The notes: generated by a model not told the origin, from the sequence alone. Shown: positions 17,228 to 25,243, counted from the first letter of the stretch. The stretch is 64,000 nt of DNA from Pseudonocardia parietis (GCF_017876315.1 NZ_JAGINU010000001.1:5704001-5768000); one strand, 5' to 3'. Program-made: numbers and translations.

Positions 17228-18034
17228 TCAGCGGGTGTTCAGTGTCCAGGTCGTGACGGTCTTGTCGTCGTGGCGCTTGGCCCGCGGCAGGTGCTGGCCG
17301 TTGGGGTCCTGCTCGGCTTCCCAGCGGTGTAGGTGCTGCAGGAGGACTTGTAGCTCGGCGCCGTCCTTGGCGGCCACGTCGCTCCAGGGCGTGCCCAGGT
17401 GGTCGATGGTGCGTTGTGCGCCGTCGGTGGCGAGCGCTGCCCATTCGAGGTCTGCAATGTCGAACTGGTCGAGGATGGCGTGGTGGCCGGCCTCGCCGGT
17501 GGCCTCGGCGATCCAGTAGCCGTCATCCCGGTTGCGGGCGCGTAGCTCGTTGCGCTGGAGGTCGGTGAGGAGTTGCCGGTGCGCGTCGTCGTAGCCGCTG
17601 CCGTGCTGTAGCCGTTCGCGGTAGTGCTGCCGCTGTCCGGGCGCGATGGACTCAAGCCGGTCGTCGCAGAGTCGAATCTGCTGCCCGTGACGTGTGCCGA
17701 GCACGACGCTGCTGTCGCCGAGCACCGCCGCGTCAACGGTGCTGTCGGTCCATCGCAATAGGGCGACGGTGGACGACGGGCCCGCGCCCGGGGACAGGTC
17801 GAGCTTTGCGGAAACCGCCTCGATGGCATCAGCGATGACGGCCCGGAGCCCCGCGCCGGAGCGGAGACGTGAACGGAGAGCGTCGAGCAGTGCGTCGACA
17901 TACTCCTCGGCTGGTGGAACGCCGGGAGCGACCGCGGTAGCGCCGTCGAGAACAATCAGACCGTTCGGAGTTGCAGTCCAGCGGTCTTGGCCCGGGCCGG
18001 GTCCTCCCGGCAGTGAGGCGCCGTGCGTGGTCAT
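17228..18034 (-). CDS. PP2C-like phosphatase-domain protein
   Basis: The 268-residue protein resembles the PPM/PP2C fold. An early Asp is in DGATAV after a strand (PNGLIVLDGATAVAP), then a serine/Gly pair (GPSSTVALLRW), then AVLGDSSVVL (the GDS/GDSR-like metal motif). LEWAALATDGAQRTID (the TDG motif) follows, with a late Asp in HDDKTVTTWTL. These positions match metal-binding Asp residues of PP2C. It starts by a TGATG overlap with the upstream HTH regulator, so the two form a coupled pair. A phosphatase or signalling partner of that regulator is likely (inference). Confidence 0.72.
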   Translation of the reverse strand: MTTHGASLPGGPGPGQDRWTATPNGLIVLDGATAVAPGVPPAEEYVDALLDALRSRLRSGAGLRAVIADAIEAVSAKLDLSPGAGPSSTVALLRWTDSTVDAAVLGDSSVVLGTRHGQQIRLCDDRLESIAPGQRQHYRERLQHGSGYDDAHRQLLTDLQRNELRARNRDDGYWIAEATGEAGHHAILDQFDIADLEWAALATDGAQRTIDHLGTPWSDVAAKDGAELQVLLQHLHRWEAEQDPNGQHLPRAKRHDDKTVTTWTLNTR

Positions 18035-18870
18035 CACGGCCATCGTCGGGGAGGGACGAGCACGGTCAGGGTGGTGGGGGCCAGGCCGTCGAACTCGCCG
18101 CCGACCACCGCGCTGAACGAGGACTCCCCCATCTCGGCCCAGAGGTCTGCGACGTGCTCGGTGAGGTAGTGGGCAGCCGCGACCGAGCCCAGGGCGTGCA
18201 CTCCGGCGATGTGGATGACGATGCGCCCGGAGGGCATCACGTGCCGGGCGAGGTAGGCGACATCGGCACGGCGCGGCTCGGGATCGTCCAGCGGGGACAG
18301 GAACCGCTCCCCCGTCTCCTGGTCGGTGATCCCCCACCGCGCACCGTCGCCGATCGTCATCACGAGCAACGGATCACGCTGCAGGAGCAAGTTGCCGATG
18401 TGCGCCGATGCCGGGCCGCAGACCACGACGGCGTCTCCGGCGGGCTCCCACTCCTCCAGCGGATCGATGATCTGGCGCTCGACGGTGAACATCAGCCGCT
18501 CGGCCTCGTCGGTGACGTGGGCGCCGGTGGCGTCGTCCTCGCTCGCGATCACCAGGTCATCGCGATTGAGCAGCCGGCGGCCGGGAAGCGCGATGTCGAG
18601 CGGGCCAACGCCGAAGAACGCCCGATGCGCCGGCGGGGCACTACTGCGGATCTGGGTGATCCGGCCCTTGGTCAGCCCGAACGCTCGGGCCACCTCGGTG
18701 TAGCTGCCGCCCAGCTGGTCGCGTGCCTCTTCGACCGCGGCGCGACGAATACGCGCGAGCTCCACCGAACGCTGCTGGTAGGTCGCCAGCAGGTCGGTCG
18801 CCCACCGCCCACGTCGGACCGGGTCCGACTCCAGGCGCAGCGCGTGGAACTCGTCGTCAACTTGAGGCAC
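18034..18870 (-). CDS. HTH regulator with C-terminal sensor-like domain
   Basis: The 278-residue protein starts at GTG 18870. Residues about 30-80 hold a sigma-4/Xre-like helix-turn-helix (EVARAFGLTKGRITQIRSSA). The C-terminal half contains DAVVVCGPASAHIGNLLLQR and IVIHIAGVHALGSVAAAHYL, a conserved arrangement I recall in actinobacterial HTH proteins but whose ligand is unknown. It is divergent from the AICE gene block, and a TTTAG-containing repeat lies 8 bp upstream of its start with two more copies before the divergent operon. It is probably the element's regulator. Confidence 0.72.
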   Translation of the reverse strand: MPQVDDEFHALRLESDPVRRGRWATDLLATYQQRSVELARIRRAAVEEARDQLGGSYTEVARAFGLTKGRITQIRSSAPPAHRAFFGVGPLDIALPGRRLLNRDDLVIASEDDATGAHVTDEAERLMFTVERQIIDPLEEWEPAGDAVVVCGPASAHIGNLLLQRDPLLVMTIGDGARWGITDQETGERFLSPLDDPEPRRADVAYLARHVMPSGRIVIHIAGVHALGSVAAAHYLTEHVADLWAEMGESSFSAVVGGEFDGLAPTTLTVLVPPRRWP

Positions 18871-18875
18871 ACCAC

Positions 18876-18972
18876 GAGTTTAGGCCCCTTGACAAGCTCT
18901 CTTCCCGGACCCATCCTGGTTTAGCCCCCTCAACCCGTGTCGATCGGCACTCCGAGAGTTTAGGGGGCTTAA
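18876..18972. promoter_or_regulatory. Three spaced 15-bp repeats in the AICE divergent promoter
   Basis: GTTTAGGCCCCTTGAC (18878), GTTTAGCCCCCTCAAC (18919) and GTTTAGGGGGCTTAAC (18958) recur at spacings of 41 and 39 bp, about four helical turns, between the HTH regulator and the first AICE gene. The first copy overlaps a TTGACA that could serve as a -35 hexamer. They are likely operators for the regulator. Confidence 0.6.
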
Positions 18973-18987
18973 CAGAGAGGTAGGAGC

Positions 18988-19392
18988 ATGCGAAACCTTC
19001 CCGTGGTGATGACCCAGTACAAGCTCACGGTCGTCGAGCCGCCCGCGCCGAAGACCCGTGAGGACGCCAACGGTGCGCAGGTGCCGGTGACCGACCGGGA
19101 CGGGGTCGCGCAGTTCGCGGTGTCGCTGTTCGCGAAGCTGCAGGTGGGGCCGGGTGAGCGGGCGCCGAAGGGTGAGGAGATCAAGGTGACCCTGACCGCG
19201 GACCCGGGTGAGGGGTTCCCGGAGGACACCCGGGTGGAGCTGCTGGACCCGCAGATCAATCCGTACTCGATCGAGTCCCCGGACGGGCGCACGGTCTCGG
19301 GGATCGCGTTCAAGGCGATGGGTCTCAAGCACACCACCCCGGCGCCGATGCCGACCCGGCGCCACAACAGGGACGGCGACGGCGAGTCCTGA
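18988..19392 (+). CDS. AICE conserved hypothetical protein
   Basis: The 134-residue soluble protein has a good ribosome-binding site (GAGAGGTAGGAG before ATG). Its sequence (VVMTQYKLTVVEPPAPKTRE, then QFAVSLFAKLQ and GEEIKVTLTADPGEGF) is of the type that opens the transfer/replication operon of pSAM2-like elements. It has a beta-rich, possibly OB-like pattern with no catalytic residues. It is first in a plus-strand series running to the integrase, directly downstream of the regulator repeats. Function unknown. Confidence 0.7.
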   Translation: MRNLPVVMTQYKLTVVEPPAPKTREDANGAQVPVTDRDGVAQFAVSLFAKLQVGPGERAPKGEEIKVTLTADPGEGFPEDTRVELLDPQINPYSIESPDGRTVSGIAFKAMGLKHTTPAPMPTRRHNRDGDGES

Positions 19393-19540
19393 CCGGCGCC
19401 AGTAGCGCCGACCGCCCGTAGACCTGCACGGGCCTGGTCGCCTGATGTAGCGGCCCACTCTTTCCGCCGGACCCGGTTCCGGCAGATCGATGCAATTCCG
19501 ACGTGGGGACACGTGTGTCTCCGACCAGGGGTGATCGCCG

Positions 19541-19717
19541 GTGGTGTGTGGCGAATGCAGCGGTAGCCGCGCCTGCGATGTGTGTGACGGCTACGGCGAC
19601 TCGATCAACGGGATCGAGTGCGCGGCATGTGGCGGTTCCGGGGCCTGCCCGGGCTGCTTCGGAGAAGGCGAGACCAGCGGCCCGGCGTCGCTGGCCGGAA
19701 CGGAGATGACGCGATGA
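19541..19717 (+). CDS. Small zinc-ribbon (DnaJ-type CxxC) protein
   Basis: This 58-residue frame reads CGECSGSRACDVCDGYG, then CAACGGSGACPGC, i.e. four CxxC pairs with glycine spacing like the DnaJ/BSD2 zinc domain. The start is uncertain (GTG 19541 or 19544). Its stop overlaps the next ATG by four bases (ATGA), which supports translation and coupling. It is a likely zinc-binding chaperone-like or DNA-associated accessory protein of the element. Confidence 0.6.
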   Translation: MVCGECSGSRACDVCDGYGDSINGIECAACGGSGACPGCFGEGETSGPASLAGTEMTR

Positions 19718-19902
19718 ACACGACCACCAACACCCGCCCCCGGGTCACCGCCGGGGTGGGCCGTCTGGTGCGGCGCCTGGAGATCGAACGGCGCCGCTGG
19801 TCCCGCACTGAACTGCCGGTGGTGCCGACCGAGCAGGCGTGGCGAGCCGGGGTCGCGGAGGGCCTGCGCCTGGCCCAGCTCGCGATCCGTAAGGGGGTCT
19901 GA
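19714..19902 (+). CDS. Small AICE protein, unknown
   Basis: The 62-residue basic protein begins at an ATG overlapping the previous stop. It contains VGRLVRRLEIERRRWSRTEL and WRAGVAEGLRLAQLAIRKGV, probably two amphipathic helices. No domain is recognised. It lies in the middle of a compact operon of small genes between the first AICE gene and traB; comparable small genes fill this position in related elements. Confidence 0.6.
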   Translation: MNTTTNTRPRVTAGVGRLVRRLEIERRRWSRTELPVVPTEQAWRAGVAEGLRLAQLAIRKGV

Positions 19903-19907
19903 CCGTC

Positions 19908-20246
19908 GTGGCGATCAGCCTCGGCCCGCGGGACCGGATCAAAACGTTGCCGAAGGTCAACCGGCGGGCGCTGCGCAAGTACGGCGAGTTCTGGCGCGCC
20001 CTGCAGCTGGTCGGCGACGCCCTGGCCGACGCGGAGAAGGTCGCGGCCAAGGCCACCGACACCCGGTCCAAGCGGAGCGGGAAGGGCGCCTCGGCCAAGG
20101 CCGGCGCCGACCGGCAGCACTGGTCGGTGGCCTCCCCCGACGAGATCAGCGCGTCGGCGAAGAAGGCCCACGGCTCGCTGAAGGTGATGGCGAGCTCGGC
20201 GAAGAAGTGGGAGGCCGAGCTGGTCTCTCGGGAGTGGAGGAAGTGA
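19908..20246 (+). CDS. Small basic AICE protein, unknown
   Basis: The 112-residue, lysine- and alanine-rich protein starts at GTG 19908. A helical N-terminus (RRALRKYGEFWRALQLVGDALADAEKVAAK) is followed by a low-complexity basic linker and a C-terminal helix ending WEAELVSREWRK. It has no catalytic motif. It overlaps the next start by one base (TGATG). A DNA-binding or transfer-accessory role is possible. Confidence 0.6.
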   Translation: MAISLGPRDRIKTLPKVNRRALRKYGEFWRALQLVGDALADAEKVAAKATDTRSKRSGKGASAKAGADRQHWSVASPDEISASAKKAHGSLKVMASSAKKWEAELVSREWRK

Positions 20247-20434
20247 TGTCGAAGGCCGTCGACCGCACCGTCGAAGAGCTGGATGCCGCGATGCGTGAAC
20301 TCAGGCGCTCGCTGCATGGGATCCCGTATCGGACCGGTGGGTTCAAGAACACCCACGACAACCTCGCCCGCGACGTCGCGCACCTGACGGTGCATCTGGA
20401 CTCGGCCCGCGGCGCGCTGCGCGAACAGAAATGA
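20246..20434 (+). CDS. Small coiled AICE protein, unknown
   Basis: The 62-residue product from ATG 20246 is mostly helical (VDRTVEELDAAMRELRRSL, then LARDVAHLTVHLDSARGALREQ), with heptad-like spacing that suggests a short coiled coil. It is coupled to the previous gene by a one-base overlap. The operon then pauses for 99 bp containing a large hairpin before traB. Confidence 0.6.
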   Translation: MSKAVDRTVEELDAAMRELRRSLHGIPYRTGGFKNTHDNLARDVAHLTVHLDSARGALREQK

Positions 20435-20436
20435 CC

Positions 20437-20496
20437 ACCACCGGTGGTGGGGCGCCCGCCGAACTGATTCTTGGCGGAAACACCGGCAGGCGCCCC
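20437..20496. repeat. Palindrome plus large stem-loop upstream of traB
   Basis: CCACCACCGGTGGTGG (20437-20452) overlaps the left arm of a 12-of-13-bp stem, GGGGCGCCCGCCG at 20449-20461 with CGGCAGGCGCCCC at 20484-20496. It may attenuate traB transcription or be a transfer or replication locus of the element. Confidence 0.5.
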
Positions 20497-20533
20497 GCTA
20501 CCCGGCCAACTCATCTCGTGAGGACTGGTAGCA

Positions 20534-22174
20534 GTGAACAAGCGTAGTAGCACCGCAACCCGCATCAACGGGCCCGCACGCTCGCAGTCCGGGCGCGCGA
20601 CCCGGCCGCCCGGCCGTGAGGTTCAGGCTGCCGCCTGGCTCGCCCGGCATCCCGGGTTCGTCGCCGTCCCCCTCGTTGTCCTCGGCCTGACCCTGATCCT
20701 CGGCCCGCTCGTCACCAGCGCTGTGCTCGGTGGACTGACGCTGGCGGTGTTCGGGTGGGGCCGGTGCCATCCGGGCAGCTTCGATCGGTTCGCCGCTCCG
20801 CTGCTGCGGGCGACCTGGCGGCGCTGGACGGTCTACCGCGGCCGTCGCTGGGCCCAGCTGATGTCTGACACCGGGCTGACCCGCGAGCACCGCCACACCG
20901 GCGATCAGCTCGTCCCGCGCGTGCTGCGGGTCCGGTCGTCGTCGGCGTCGATCGACACCGTGTATGTCCGCATGGTCCGCGGGCAGGACGTGGCGTTCTG
21001 GCAGGAGCGCTCCTCGGTGCTGTGGGAAGCGCTGATCGCGCACCGGGTGGCGATCACCCGCCACCGCCCCGGTGTGGTCGCGGTCGTCATCGAGTGGGAG
21101 CTGCCCTTCACTCGCACCATCCCGGCTCCCGACATCCCGGAGCAGGTCGACGACGTCGATCTCGGGGCGATCGAGATCGGGGACAACGAGCGGGGCGAGC
21201 CCTTCACGGCCCCCGTGATCGGTGGGCACCGCCTGGTCGCCGGCGCCTCCGGGGCGGGTAAGGGCTCGGTGCTCTGGTCGACCTTGCGTGGGGTCGGGCC
21301 GTGTCTTCGGGACGGCGTCGTCCGGGTCTGGATGGTCGATCTCAAGGGCGGGGTGGAGACCGAGCAGGGCGTCCCGCTGTTCCACCGCTACGCCACCTCG
21401 ATGCCCGCCGCGCTGGAGCTGCTGACCGAGTTCCGCGACAGCATGCGCGACCGGCAGGACGACATGCGCGAGCAGAACATCCGCGCCTGCACGCCCAGTA
21501 CGGGGACGCCGGTGGAGCTGCTGGTGATCGATGAGATGGCGATGCTCACCGCCTACGGCGACCGCACCTCGGTCCGCGAGGCCCTCCGCTTGCTCGCGGA
21601 GGTCATGACTCAGGGCCGGGCGTCGCTGTTCGCCGTCCACGGCTACCTGCAGGAGCCCTCCAAGGACGTCGTCGACGTCCGCGAGCTGTTCACCCAACGG
21701 ATCTGCCTCGGCGTCACCGCCGCCTCGCATGTGGACATGGTCCTCGGTGAAGGTGCCCGGGAGCGGGGTGCGTTGGCCGACGAGATCCCCGGCGATGCCC
21801 GTCATGCCGGGATCGGGTTCGTGATCGACCGCGGCTCGCGGCTGCCGGTCCGGTTCCGGGCCGCGTTCGTCTCCGACGACGACATCACCGAACTCGTCAC
21901 CCGCTGCGCACCACCAGTAGCCGAGGTCATCGACCTTCCCCACGACGACACCGACGACCAGGGCGGCCACGGGGACGCGCAGGGTGAGCGGGGGCGGCGT
22001 GATGGGCACGACGACTATCTGGGCGCTGCGCACCTGGGCCAAGCTCACCCTGCTGTTCCTGCTGGTCATCGGCGGCACCTGGCTCTATCTGGGCACCGGT
22101 TCGGGCTGGTTCTGGGTCGTGGTCGGCGGCGCGGTCGTGGCCGAGTACTACGTGATCCGCCAGCTCGCTCGTGA
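20534..22174 (+). CDS. TraB/FtsK-SpoIIIE-type DNA translocase
   Basis: This 546-residue conjugation protein has two membrane helices at about 38-75 (HPGFVAVPLVVLGLTLIL, VTSAVLGGLTLAVFG). The FtsK ATPase domain has Walker A GASGAGKG near 237-244 and Walker B LLVIDEMAML near 328. AICE TraB proteins form a pore-motor that moves double-stranded DNA between mycelia at the septum or hyphal contact. The last 60 or so residues (from about 21984) overlap a second, better coding frame, so the true end may have been near 21985 before a one-base change. The GTG start follows GAGGACTGG. Confidence 0.88.
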   Translation: MNKRSSTATRINGPARSQSGRATRPPGREVQAAAWLARHPGFVAVPLVVLGLTLILGPLVTSAVLGGLTLAVFGWGRCHPGSFDRFAAPLLRATWRRWTVYRGRRWAQLMSDTGLTREHRHTGDQLVPRVLRVRSSSASIDTVYVRMVRGQDVAFWQERSSVLWEALIAHRVAITRHRPGVVAVVIEWELPFTRTIPAPDIPEQVDDVDLGAIEIGDNERGEPFTAPVIGGHRLVAGASGAGKGSVLWSTLRGVGPCLRDGVVRVWMVDLKGGVETEQGVPLFHRYATSMPAALELLTEFRDSMRDRQDDMREQNIRACTPSTGTPVELLVIDEMAMLTAYGDRTSVREALRLLAEVMTQGRASLFAVHGYLQEPSKDVVDVRELFTQRICLGVTAASHVDMVLGEGARERGALADEIPGDARHAGIGFVIDRGSRLPVRFRAAFVSDDDITELVTRCAPPVAEVIDLPHDDTDDQGGHGDAQGERGRRDGHDDYLGAAHLGQAHPAVPAGHRRHLALSGHRFGLVLGRGRRRGRGRVLRDPPARS

Positions 22175-22217
22175 GTGGTCCTGGGAGGCCCGCGCCACCT
22201 GGTGGTGGTCCGCATGA
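21984..22217 (+). CDS. Two-helix membrane protein of the AICE
   Basis: The 77-residue frame (GTG 21984; ATG 22002 is also possible) has two hydrophobic helices, LTLLFLLVIGGTWLYL and FWVVVGGAVVAEYYVI, and ends RATWWWSA. It overlaps the tail of traB in another frame, and its stop overlaps the next ATG (ATGA). Codon third positions favour this frame over the traB tail. It is a likely partner of TraB at the membrane. Confidence 0.65.
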   Translation: MSGGGVMGTTTIWALRTWAKLTLLFLLVIGGTWLYLGTGSGWFWVVVGGAVVAEYYVIRQLAREWSWEARATWWWSA

Positions 22218-22290
22218 CCGCCCATGCCGGGACAGCACAGGCCGGCACGGTGCAGGGGGCGCTGTTCGGGGACCCGTCGCTGATCGAGGC
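22214..22290 (+). pseudogene. AICE helper gene, 5' piece (split by IS21)
   Basis: The first 25 codons of a gene (MTAHAGTAQAGTVQGALFGD then PSLIEA) are cut by the IS21 element. The ATG overlaps the preceding stop. Joining base 22290 to 24544 gives 226 codons without a stop, proving the two pieces belonged together. Translation now enters the element and stops at 22320. Confidence 0.8.
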
Positions 22291-22360
22291 TGTCGACGAC
22301 GCGCTGAGACTGACCCTCTAGCGACGGGTTGGGACTGACCCCTCCATCGAGGCTGGAGGG

Positions 22361-23632
22361 GTGATCACGTTGGAAGAGTGGGCTGAGGTCCGTCGTCTGC
22401 ACCGCGCCGAGGGCGTGCCGATCAAGGAGATCGTCCGCCGGCTGGGACTGGCGCGAAATACGGTGCGGGCGGCGTTGCGGGCCGACGCGCCGCCCTCGCG
22501 GGAGCGTGGACCGCGCGGGTCGTTGGTGGACAAGGTGGAGCCGCAGGTCCGGGCCCTGCTGGCCGAGTATCCGAGGATGCCGGCGACGGTGATCGCCGAG
22601 CGGATCGGCTGGACACACTCGTTGACCATCCTCAAGGACCGGGTGCGTGAGCTGCGGCCGTTGTTCGCCCCTCCCGACCCGGCGGACCGGATCGAGTACG
22701 CCCCCGGTGAGCTCGCGCAGTGCGACCTGTGGTTCCCGCCGGTCCCGATCCCGGTCGGTGCCAGCGGGGCGCGGGTCCTGCCGGTGTTGGCGATGACCTG
22801 CGGCTTCTCCCGGGTGACGGACGCTGTGATGATCCCGTCCCGCAAGGCCGGCGACATCCTGGCCGGGATGTGGGAGATCATCGCAGGGTGGGGCCGCTGT
22901 CCCCGCACGCTGGTCTGGGACCGCGAGGCCGCGATCGGCGGCACCGGGCGACCCGGCGTCGAGGCAGCTGCGTTCGCCGGGACGCTCGGGGTGCGGATCA
23001 AGCTCACCCCGGCACGGGACCCGGAGTCGAAGGGACTGGTGGAGCGGCGCAACGGCTACTTCGAGACCTCCTTTCTGCCCGGACGCAGCTTCGTCTCGCC
23101 GTTCGACTTCAACGCCCAGATCGAGACTTGGTTGACCGAGGTGGCGGGCGCCCGGCACCTGCGCTCGATTGGGACCACCCCCGCCACGCGGTGGCCGATC
23201 GACCGGGCCGCGATGGTCGCCCTGCCGCCGGTGGCGCCGCAGGTCGGGCTGACCGGGCGGGTTCGGCTGGCGCGTGACTACTACGTGCGCGTCGACGGCA
23301 ACGACTACTCGGTCAACCCGGCCGCGATCGGCCGGTTCGTCGACTGGATCGCCACTCCCGCCCTGGTCGCGGTCACCTGCGCCGGGCAGATCGCGGCCAC
23401 CCACGAGCGGGTCTGGGCCAGCGGCGCCACGGTGACCGATCCCGAGCACCGGGCCACCGCCCGCGCCCTGCGCACTGCGTTCACCGCCGCCCGTGACCGC
23501 GCCCGCCATGACACGCGCTCCCACACCGATGGGCACGTCGTGGCCCTGCGCGCGCTGCCGGATTACGACGCGCTCTACGGCGTGAACTTCGACCCCGCAC
23601 CCGACCCGACCGCCACCGCTGAAGGGCAGTAG
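22361..23632 (+). CDS. istA: IS21-family transposase IstA
   Basis: The 423-residue DDE transposase begins with a helix-turn-helix (IKEIVRRLGLARNTVRAALR, residues about 20-40). Its integrase core shows Asp in AQCDLWFPPV, Asp in LVWDREAAIGG and Glu in ESKGLVERRNGYFETSFLPG. GTG 22361 follows GGAGGG. It ends directly before istB (one reading frame closes, the next ATG follows), the usual coupled arrangement. No disruption is visible. Confidence 0.95.
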   Translation: MITLEEWAEVRRLHRAEGVPIKEIVRRLGLARNTVRAALRADAPPSRERGPRGSLVDKVEPQVRALLAEYPRMPATVIAERIGWTHSLTILKDRVRELRPLFAPPDPADRIEYAPGELAQCDLWFPPVPIPVGASGARVLPVLAMTCGFSRVTDAVMIPSRKAGDILAGMWEIIAGWGRCPRTLVWDREAAIGGTGRPGVEAAAFAGTLGVRIKLTPARDPESKGLVERRNGYFETSFLPGRSFVSPFDFNAQIETWLTEVAGARHLRSIGTTPATRWPIDRAAMVALPPVAPQVGLTGRVRLARDYYVRVDGNDYSVNPAAIGRFVDWIATPALVAVTCAGQIAATHERVWASGATVTDPEHRATARALRTAFTAARDRARHDTRSHTDGHVVALRALPDYDALYGVNFDPAPDPTATAEGQ

Positions 23633-24469
23633 ATGACCACCCCGAAGACGACCGCGACGACCAGCACGACAGCAGCCACGGAAGCCACGAAGACCGGTGG
23701 CGTGAGCACCGAGCTCGGCTCGAAGCTGGCCTACCTGACTCGCGTGTTGAAGACGCCCACGATCGCCCGCGTCTGGGACGACCTCGCCGCCCAGGCCCGC
23801 GACCTGAACTGGTCGCACGAGGAGTACCTGACCGCGGTCCTGGAGCGCCAGGTCGCCGACCGTGAGTCCGCCGGCACCACCATGCGCATCCGCACCGCCC
23901 ACTTCCCGGCCGTGAAAACGCTGGAGGAGTTCAACCTCGACCATCTGCCCTCTCTGCGCCGAGACCTGCTCGCCCATCTGGCGACCGGCACGTTCGTGGC
24001 CAAGGCCGAGAACGTGATCCTGCTCGGACCGCCCGGGATCGGGAAGACCCACCTCGCGATCGGGATCGGGGTCAAAGCCACCCAGTCCGGGCACTCGGTG
24101 CTCTTCAACACCGCCGGCAACTGGATCACCCGCCTCGCTGCCGCGCACCAGGCCGGGCAGCTGGAGGCCGAGCTACGCAAGATCCGCCGCTACAAGCTGA
24201 TCATCATCGACGAGGTCGGCTACATCCCCTTCGACCACGACGCGGCGAACCTGTTCTTCCAGCTCATCGCCTCTCGCTACGAACAGGGCTCGGTCATGGT
24301 CACCAGCAACCTGCCCTTCGGACGCTGGGGCGAGGTCTTCGGCGACGAGATCGTCGCCGCCGCGATGATCGACCGCCTCGTCCACCACGCCGAGGTCCTC
24401 ACCCTCTCCGGCGACTCCTACCGCACACGCGCCCGCCGCGAACTCCTCGCCAAAGACCGCGACAACTAG
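23633..24469 (+). CDS. istB: IS21 helper ATPase IstB
   Basis: The 278-residue AAA+ ATPase regulates IstA target choice. It has Walker A LLGPPGIGKTHLAIG near residue 130 and Walker B LIIIDEVGYIPFD near 192, followed by the sensor region VMVTSNLPFGRWGEVFGD characteristic of IstB. The extreme N-terminus is Thr/Ala-rich and low-complexity. The length is slightly above the family norm because of that extension. It is intact. Confidence 0.95.
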   Translation: MTTPKTTATTSTTAATEATKTGGVSTELGSKLAYLTRVLKTPTIARVWDDLAAQARDLNWSHEEYLTAVLERQVADRESAGTTMRIRTAHFPAVKTLEEFNLDHLPSLRRDLLAHLATGTFVAKAENVILLGPPGIGKTHLAIGIGVKATQSGHSVLFNTAGNWITRLAAAHQAGQLEAELRKIRRYKLIIIDEVGYIPFDHDAANLFFQLIASRYEQGSVMVTSNLPFGRWGEVFGDEIVAAAMIDRLVHHAEVLTLSGDSYRTRARRELLAKDRDN

Positions 24470-24543
24470 CACGAACCGGGCACACAGGGGTCAATCCCAA
24501 ACCGTCGCCAGGGGGTCACTTCTAACCCGCCGTTGACAGAGGC

Positions 24544-25144
24544 CCCCGCCGACGACCGCACGGCGGCGACGCAGGATCCGCGGGAGGTAGCCCGGATCGT
24601 CGCGCTGGCCCAGGACCCGGGCCTGCTGCTGATCGAACGGACCGGGCTGGTGCTGCGCACCGATCCCGCTCGGCCCGGCTGCGCCGACACCCTCGCCCGC
24701 CACGACGGCGACACCGTGGCCCAGCTGCTCGACACCGGCCACCTCAAGCTCGGCGGCACCCACCACGTCCACCACAACGGCGCCGAGGGCCCGGCCCGCT
24801 CGATCCTGATCCCCCGCGCCACCCGGGACATGGCCACCCGCTGGCAACACCTCCGCCCCGTCCCCCAGACACCGGCCGCGCCGAAGCAGGTGCCGCAACG
24901 CACGACCGGGGTGATCGGCGTCGACGTCGTCGAGCCCGGCAAGGCCCTCGTCACCCTCGGCGGAACCGGCCACGGCGGGACCGTGCTGCGCGACGGCACC
25001 CGCTACCGCGTCGAGAACGACCACGGCACCCACATCGGCCACGCCTCCTCCTACCGGGCCGCGGCCCGCCTGCTCGCCCGCTACCACGGCTTCACACCGG
25101 GCCCGGTCGAGATCGAGCACGAACACCGCACCTACCGCCGCTGA
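24544..25144 (+). pseudogene. AICE helper gene, 3' piece (split by IS21)
   Basis: Codons 26-226 of the interrupted gene read PADDRTAATQDPREVARIVA and end HGFTPGPVEIEHEHRTYRR. The restored 225-residue protein lies between the TraB block and Rep, a position held by poorly characterised proteins in related elements. Repeats of the type GTVLRDGTRYRVENDHGTHIG suggest a beta-rich domain. A TTG at 24533 inside the IS end could re-start translation of a 203-residue product, so partial function is possible. Confidence 0.75.
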
Positions 25145-25243
25145 CCCGGCCCGGTGTCCCCGGCCCGGTCCCGCCGCCGTCCGAGTCCAGCTCCCGGCGG
25201 GGCCGAAGCCACCCACAACCACGCTCCCGGGAGGGATGCCGCC

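Larger units (their letters stand above)
22286..24543. mobile_element. IS21-family insertion sequence with 5-bp target duplication
   Basis: The element spans 22291-24538 (2,248 bp). Its ends begin TGTCGACGACGCG on the left and, reversed, TGTCAACGGCGGG on the right; 19 of the first 28 bases match without gaps. A further internal repeat (GCGACGG-TTGGGA-TGACCCC) lies inside each end, as expected of the multiple terminal repeats of IS21. GAGGC is duplicated at 22286-22290 and 24539-24543. It carries istA and istB and interrupts a gene of the AICE. Confidence 0.92.

Noticed and set aside
20498..22078. A 526-codon minus-strand frame opposite traB
   Set aside because: It mirrors the GC-rich third positions of traB and encodes a low-complexity Asp/Arg/His-rich sequence.
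22148..24148. A 666-codon minus-strand frame across istA and istB
   Set aside because: It crosses the IS21 left end and two well-identified genes on the other strand; composition is shadow-like.
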